Below the pieces are notes generated by a model. The model was not told where the DNA came from and searched no databases. It saw only the letters and a list, made by a program, of their open reading frames with translations. Shown piece by piece: positions 13,972 through 17,441 of a stretch of DNA of 17,441 nt. The stretch is from an uncultured Eubacteriales bacterium (GTDB lineage Bacteria; Bacillota; Clostridia; Oscillospirales; Oscillospiraceae). Made by a program: the position numbers and the translations under genes. The DNA is taken from contig USGS01000033.1 of assembly GCA_900554275.1 (NCBI GenBank), forward strand, positions 1 through 17,441. Reading direction: 5' to 3'. The stretch's first letter is position 1. The number at the start of each line of letters is the position of its first letter.

Positions 13972-14000
13972 TTGATAATTTTCTAACGTGCATCTATAAT
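13972..14000 (+). promoter_or_regulatory. Promoter of the butyrate operon
   Basis: TTGATA (13972-13977) and a perfect TATAAT (13995-14000) are 17 bp apart. The start is near 14006-14008, exactly at an ATG (14006). The strength fits a highly expressed fermentation operon. Confidence 0.8.
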
Positions 14001-14005
14001 ATCAG

Positions 14006-14127
14006 ATGTATGAGGAGGAGTATATCCGCCCGTCCCTTTGGGGCGGGCGGGAGTACTGCCGCTTGTGCGGCCCGGAGGGGGCGCGACCGTCTCCGCCGGC
14101 AGAAAGGAAACGTAAGGAGGAGTAGAT
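14006..14127 (+). promoter_or_regulatory. Structured ~120-nt leader of crt with a possible leaderless small ORF
   Basis: Three G-C-rich helices follow one another. The first is CCGCCCGTCCC with its partner (14026-14036 and 14040-14050; 11 bp including one wobble, loop TTT). The second is GCCGC-TTGT-GCGGC (14058-14071). The third is CGGAG...CTCCG (14073-14095). AGGAGGAGTATAT near the 5' end (14013-14025) mimics the true crt SD, AGGAGGAGTAGAT (14115-14127). A frame from the ATG at the predicted start site (14006) stays open for 39 codons to TAG at 14123-14125, two bases before crt; it begins MYEEEYIRPSLWGG. No listed riboswitch class was recognised. A regulatory or stability role is an inference. 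Confidence 0.4.
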
Positions 14128-14907
14128 ATGACCAATATCCTGCTGGAGAAGAAGGGCCTCTACGCCGTGGCGACCATCAACCGGCCCAAGGCGCTGAACG
14201 CCCTGAATTCCGAAGTGCTGTCCGATTTGGACGAGCTGGTGCAGACCGTCTCCGCCGACGCGGACATCCGCGCCCTGGTCATCACCGGCAGCGGCGAGAA
14301 GGCCTTTGTGGCCGGCGCTGACATCGGCGAGATGAGCACCCTGACCCCGGAGGAGGGCGAAGCCTTCGGCAAGCACGGCAACGATGTGTTCCGCAAGCTG
14401 GAGACGCTGCCCATCCCCACCATCGCCGCAGTCAACGGCTTCGCGCTGGGCGGCGGCTGCGAGCTGAGCATGAGCTGCGACATCCGCATCTGCGCCGATA
14501 CCGCCGTGTTCGGCCAGCCCGAGGCGGGTCTGGGCATTACCCCCGGCTTCGGCGGCACGCAGCGTCTGGCACGTTTGGTCGGCCCTGGCATGGCTAAGCA
14601 GCTGATCTACACCGCTAAGAATATCAAGGCCGACGAGGCCTACCGCATTGGGCTGGTCAACGCCGTGTATCCTCTGGACGAGCTGATGCCCGCCGCGGAG
14701 AAGATGGCCGAGACCATCGCCAAGAATGCCCCCATCGCCGTCCGCGCCTGCAAGAAGGCCATCAACGAGGGCCTGGAGGTCGAGATGGACGACGCCGTGG
14801 TCATCGAGGAGAAGCTGTTCGGCAGCTGCTTCAAGACCGCCGATCAGATCGAGGGTATGTCCGCCTTCCTGGAAAAGCGCAAGCACGAGCCCTATCAGAA
14901 CAAGTAA
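14128..14907 (+). CDS. crt: Crotonase (3-hydroxybutyryl-CoA dehydratase)
   Basis: The protein has 259 residues, full length. The enoyl-CoA hydratase fold shows the oxyanion-hole segment VAGADIGEMS (61-70) and ALGGGCELSMSCD (106-118). The two catalytic glutamates E112 and E132 (in QPEAGLGI) are spaced 20 apart, as in the family. FGGTQRLARLVG and a C-terminal CoA-binding helix end the protein. It hydrates and dehydrates between (S)-3-hydroxybutyryl-CoA and crotonyl-CoA in the cytoplasm. AAGGAGGAG lies 5 bases before the ATG. It is first in crt-hbd-bcd-etfB. Thiolase, which often precedes it, is absent; the divergent trmB occupies that side. Confidence 0.95.
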   Translation: MTNILLEKKGLYAVATINRPKALNALNSEVLSDLDELVQTVSADADIRALVITGSGEKAFVAGADIGEMSTLTPEEGEAFGKHGNDVFRKLETLPIPTIAAVNGFALGGGCELSMSCDIRICADTAVFGQPEAGLGITPGFGGTQRLARLVGPGMAKQLIYTAKNIKADEAYRIGLVNAVYPLDELMPAAEKMAETIAKNAPIAVRACKKAINEGLEVEMDDAVVIEEKLFGSCFKTADQIEGMSAFLEKRKHEPYQNK

Positions 14908-14977
14908 GTTAATTAACAGGCGTCAGCCTGATGATTAAGTGTCCAACTCATTAAAATACTAATTAGGAGGAACTAAA

Positions 14978-15814
14978 ATGAAAGTAGCAGTATTCGGCGC
15001 AGGTACGATGGGCAGCGGCATTGCCCAGGTTTTCGCAGCGAAGGGCCACACCGCCCTCATGTATGCTTCCAGCACCGCCAGCGCACAGCGCCATAAGGAT
15101 AAGCTGGCCGCCTCTCTGAACAAGAAGGTCGCCAAGGGCAAGATGACCCAGGAAGCCGCGGACGACATCATGAGCCGCGTTCTGGTGGAGGAGGTTGAGG
15201 CTGCCGCCGATGCCGATCTGGTCATCGAGTGCGTCGCTGAGAACATGGCTGTCAAGAAGGAGCTGCTGGGCCGTCTGGACGCTCTGTGCAAGGACGAGAC
15301 CATCTTTGCCTCCAATACCTCATCTCTGTCCATCACTGAGATGGGCCAGGGGTTGAAGCATCACCTGATCGGTATGCACTTCTTCAATCCCGTGCCCGCT
15401 ATGAAGCTGGTGGAGGTCATTGCCGGCGGCAACACCCCCGCTGAGCTGGTGGACTACATCAAGAACCTGTCCACTGAGATCGGCAAGACCCCCGTGGTGG
15501 TCAACGAGGCCCCCGGCTTTGTGGTCAACAAGATCCTGATTCCCTATTGCAATGAAGGCGTTTGCGTTCTGCAGGAAGGCGTTGCCTCTGCGGAAGATAT
15601 TGATATTGCTATGCAGCTGGGCTGCAACCACCCCATGGGCCCCCTGCATCTGGGCGACCTGATCGGCTGGGACGTGGTGCTGAACATTATGGACGTGCTG
15701 TTCAACGAGACCCACGATAGCAAGTATCGCGCAAACGTGCTGATCCGGAAGATGGTTCGTGCCGGCAAGTTGGGCATCAAGTCCGGCGAGGGCTTCTTCA
15801 ACTACAAAAAGTAA
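14978..15814 (+). CDS. hbd: 3-Hydroxybutyryl-CoA dehydrogenase
   Basis: The protein has 278 residues (family about 282). The Rossmann loop is GAGTMGSG (7-14). The catalytic dyad is H134 and E146 in GMHFFNPVPAMKLVEVI, followed by ETPGFVVNRI-like KTPVVVNEAPGFVVNKI and the helical C-terminal domain. It interconverts acetoacetyl-CoA and 3-hydroxybutyryl-CoA. At the end of the second beta strand, where NAD-dependent relatives carry Asp, this protein has Ala-Ser-Ser (30-32, in LMYASSTAS). That suggests NADPH use. The SD is AGGAGGAACTAAA. The 70-bp spacer after crt holds the palindrome GTTAATTAAC (14908-14917) and a small hairpin, CAGGC-GTCA-GCCTG (14917-14930), of unknown role. Confidence 0.95.
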   Translation: MKVAVFGAGTMGSGIAQVFAAKGHTALMYASSTASAQRHKDKLAASLNKKVAKGKMTQEAADDIMSRVLVEEVEAAADADLVIECVAENMAVKKELLGRLDALCKDETIFASNTSSLSITEMGQGLKHHLIGMHFFNPVPAMKLVEVIAGGNTPAELVDYIKNLSTEIGKTPVVVNEAPGFVVNKILIPYCNEGVCVLQEGVASAEDIDIAMQLGCNHPMGPLHLGDLIGWDVVLNIMDVLFNETHDSKYRANVLIRKMVRAGKLGIKSGEGFFNYKK

Positions 15815-15835
15815 ATCTGTAAAGGAGAAAAGAGT

Positions 15836-16999
15836 ATGGATTTCCATCTGACTAAGGAACAGCTGCTCGTTCGCAAGATGTACCGCGAATTTGCAGAGAA
15901 CGAAGTAAAGCCCCTGGCCGCTGAGATCGACGAGGAAGAGCGCTTCCCCATGGAAACCGTCGAGAAGATGGCGAAGCTGGGTATGATGGGCATTTACTTC
16001 CCCAAGGAGTACGGCGGCGCTGGCGCCGACGTGCTGTCCTATGCAATGTGCGTGGAGGAGCTGGCTAAGGTCTGCGGCACCACCGCTGTTATCGTTTCCG
16101 CCCACACCTCCCTGTGCGCCGCCCCCATCTTTGAGAACGGCACCGAGGAGCAGAAGATGAAGTATCTGCCCGACCTGTGCTCCGGCAAGAAGATCGGTGC
16201 TTTCGGTCTGACCGAGCCCGGCGCCGGTACCGACGCCCAGGGTCAGCAGACCACCGCTGTGCTGGATGAGTCCGGCGAGAACTACATCCTGAACGGCTCC
16301 AAGTGCTTCATCACCAACGGCAACGTGGCTGATACCTTTGTCATCATCGCCGTCACCGGCAAGACCACCGACAAGCGTGGCCGCACCATGAAGGAGATCT
16401 CCGCTTTCATCGTCGAGAAGGACGACAAGGGCTTCTCTCAGGGCAAGCACGAGAAGAAGATGGGTATCCGCGGCAGCTCCACCTGCGATCTGATCTTCGA
16501 GGATTGCGTGATCCCCAAGGATCGTATGCTGGGCAAGAAGGGCGAGGGCTTCAAGATCGCCATGAAGACGCTGGACGGCGGCCGTATCGGTATCGCTTCT
16601 CAGGCTCTGGGTCTGGGCGAGGGCGCCGTTGAGGAAGCCATCAAGTACACCAAGGAGCGCGTACAGTTCGGTAAGCGCATCTCCCAGTTCCAGAACACCC
16701 AGTTCCAGCTGGCCGATATGCATACCCGTATGCAGGCCGCTCAGTACGTGGTTTACGCTGCTGCTATGAAGAAGCAGAACCACGAGCCATACTCCATGGA
16801 TGCTGCCATGGCCAAGCTGTTCGCCGCCGAGGCCGCTTCCGATGTGACCCGCCGCGCCGTTCAGCTGTTCGGTGGTTACGGTTACACCCGTGAGTATCCT
16901 GTGGAGCGCATGATGCGCGATGCCAAGATCACCGAGATCTACGAGGGCACTTCCGAGGTCCAGCGCATGGTCATCGCCAGCAATCTGGGCGTTAAGTAA
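15836..16999 (+). CDS. bcd: Butyryl-CoA dehydrogenase (short-chain acyl-CoA dehydrogenase)
   Basis: The protein has 387 residues; relatives have about 380. The N-terminal helices (MDFHLTKEQLLVRKMYREF) lead to the FAD-binding middle domain with AFGLTEPGAGTDAQGQ and the strand CFITNG. The C-terminal helical domain contains GRIGIASQALGLGEGA, and IYEGTSEVQRMVIA holds the catalytic base E370. The enzyme reduces crotonyl-CoA to butyryl-CoA. With EtfAB it can bifurcate electrons from NADH to crotonyl-CoA and ferredoxin, as shown for clostridial and Acidaminococcus complexes. The gap from hbd is 21 bases with AAAGGAGAAA as SD, and etfB follows after 20 bases, so Bcd and Etf are co-produced. Confidence 0.95.
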   Translation: MDFHLTKEQLLVRKMYREFAENEVKPLAAEIDEEERFPMETVEKMAKLGMMGIYFPKEYGGAGADVLSYAMCVEELAKVCGTTAVIVSAHTSLCAAPIFENGTEEQKMKYLPDLCSGKKIGAFGLTEPGAGTDAQGQQTTAVLDESGENYILNGSKCFITNGNVADTFVIIAVTGKTTDKRGRTMKEISAFIVEKDDKGFSQGKHEKKMGIRGSSTCDLIFEDCVIPKDRMLGKKGEGFKIAMKTLDGGRIGIASQALGLGEGAVEEAIKYTKERVQFGKRISQFQNTQFQLADMHTRMQAAQYVVYAAAMKKQNHEPYSMDAAMAKLFAAEAASDVTRRAVQLFGGYGYTREYPVERMMRDAKITEIYEGTSEVQRMVIASNLGVK

Positions 17000-17019
17000 T
17001 TGAGGAGGTAAAAGGTAAA

Positions 17020-17441
17020 ATGAAAATCATCGTCACTGTTAAGCAGGTTCCCGATACCTCCGGTAAGGTGGCCGTGAACCCCGATGGCACCCTGGACCGT
17101 GCGTCCATGCAGACCATCATCAACCCCGATGACATGAACGCCGTTGAGGCCGCTCTGGCTCTGAAGGACGAGCTGGGCTGCAAGGTCGTGGCGTTCACCA
17201 TGGGTCCTCCTCCCGCAGAGGGCATGCTGCGTGAGCTGATGGCCATGGGCGTGGACGAGGGCGTGCTGGTCACCGCTCGTGAGTTCGGCGGTTCCGATAC
17301 CTACGCTACCTCCCAGATCATCGCCGCTGCCATCGACACCTACGGCATCGAGAAGGATGACGTCATCCTTGCCGGCCGTCAGGCCATCGACGGCGATACC
17401 GCACAGGTCGGCCCCCAGATCGCTGAGAAGCTGCATCTGCC
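17020..17441 (+). CDS. etfB: Electron transfer flavoprotein beta subunit (5' part, runs off the window)
   Basis: 140 codons are present and the frame is open at the window edge. The start MKIIVTVKQVPDTSGKVAV is the standard EtfB N-terminus. Further family segments are INPDDMNAVEAALALKDE (about 35-52), VVAFTMGPPPAEGMLREL, and VILAGRQAIDGDTAQVGPQI near 120-139, which lines the nucleotide/FAD site. EtfB pairs with EtfA (presumably the next gene) to pass electrons to Bcd. In bifurcating systems EtfB binds the bifurcating FAD and NADH. GAGGAGG lies about 12 bases before the ATG. Whether it is the bifurcating type cannot be judged from this part. Confidence 0.93.
   Translation, partial: MKIIVTVKQVPDTSGKVAVNPDGTLDRASMQTIINPDDMNAVEAALALKDELGCKVVAFTMGPPPAEGMLRELMAMGVDEGVLVTAREFGGSDTYATSQIIAAAIDTYGIEKDDVILAGRQAIDGDTAQVGPQIAEKLHL

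Noticed and set aside
14908..14930. Terminator or operator between crt and hbd (GTTAATTAAC palindrome and CAGGC/GCCTG hairpin)
   Set aside because: The stem is 5 bp with no U-run, and hbd has no promoter of its own that I can see, so the genes are best read as one operon.

Overview
The window is chromosomal DNA from a GC-rich, anaerobic, low-branching Firmicute. The best fit is a butyrate-producing gut Oscillospiraceae (the Flavonifractor, Oscillibacter, Intestinimonas or Lawsonibacter type). The evidence is the GC-rich coding bias, gdpP-rplI-dnaB and tilS-hpt-ftsH gene orders typical of Firmicutes, RNase J, GGAGG ribosome binding sites, short palindromic dispersed repeats between genes, and a crt-hbd-bcd-etfB butyrate cluster. 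The genus is an inference.

Layout. (1) 1-133 is the 3' end of a short-chain dehydrogenase gene. (2) 134-460 holds the most unusual structure. Two near-consensus promoters face each other. The left one should make a noncoding RNA of about 90 nt. The right one should make a short mRNA for a 25-residue peptide (235-312, minus) whose ribosome binding site lies inside a GAAA-capped hairpin. The two transcripts overlap tail to tail on a shared hairpin. This resembles a type I toxin-antitoxin locus. (3) 461-2119 (minus) is rnj, RNase J, with a leader of about 240 nt that contains mutually exclusive stems. (4) 2457-11001 (plus) is a long housekeeping cluster: gdpP, rplI, dnaB, tilS, hpt, lepB, ftsH. 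It covers c-di-AMP turnover, ribosome and replication functions, tRNA-Ile maturation, purine salvage, protein export and membrane proteolysis. (5) 11002-11425 is a mosaic of dispersed palindromes, followed by a promoter and a structured leader. (6) 11426-12970 encodes a secreted surface protein that joins a SipW/TasA-type signal region to a parallel beta-helix. Its base composition is visibly less GC-rich than its neighbours. A strong bidirectional terminator separates it from (7) trmB (minus). (8) From 13972 a consensus promoter and a structured leader of about 120 nt drive crt-hbd-bcd-etfB, which runs off the window. These genes convert acetoacetyl-CoA to butyryl-CoA; no thiolase gene precedes crt.

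Most of the window is core metabolism and information processing. The candidates for something undescribed are the peptide/antisense-RNA locus at 134-405, the SipW-signal beta-helix protein, the crt leader (which could even hold a leaderless 39-codon reading frame), and the dispersed palindromes. All functional statements come from reading motifs. No searches, foldings or counts were run.
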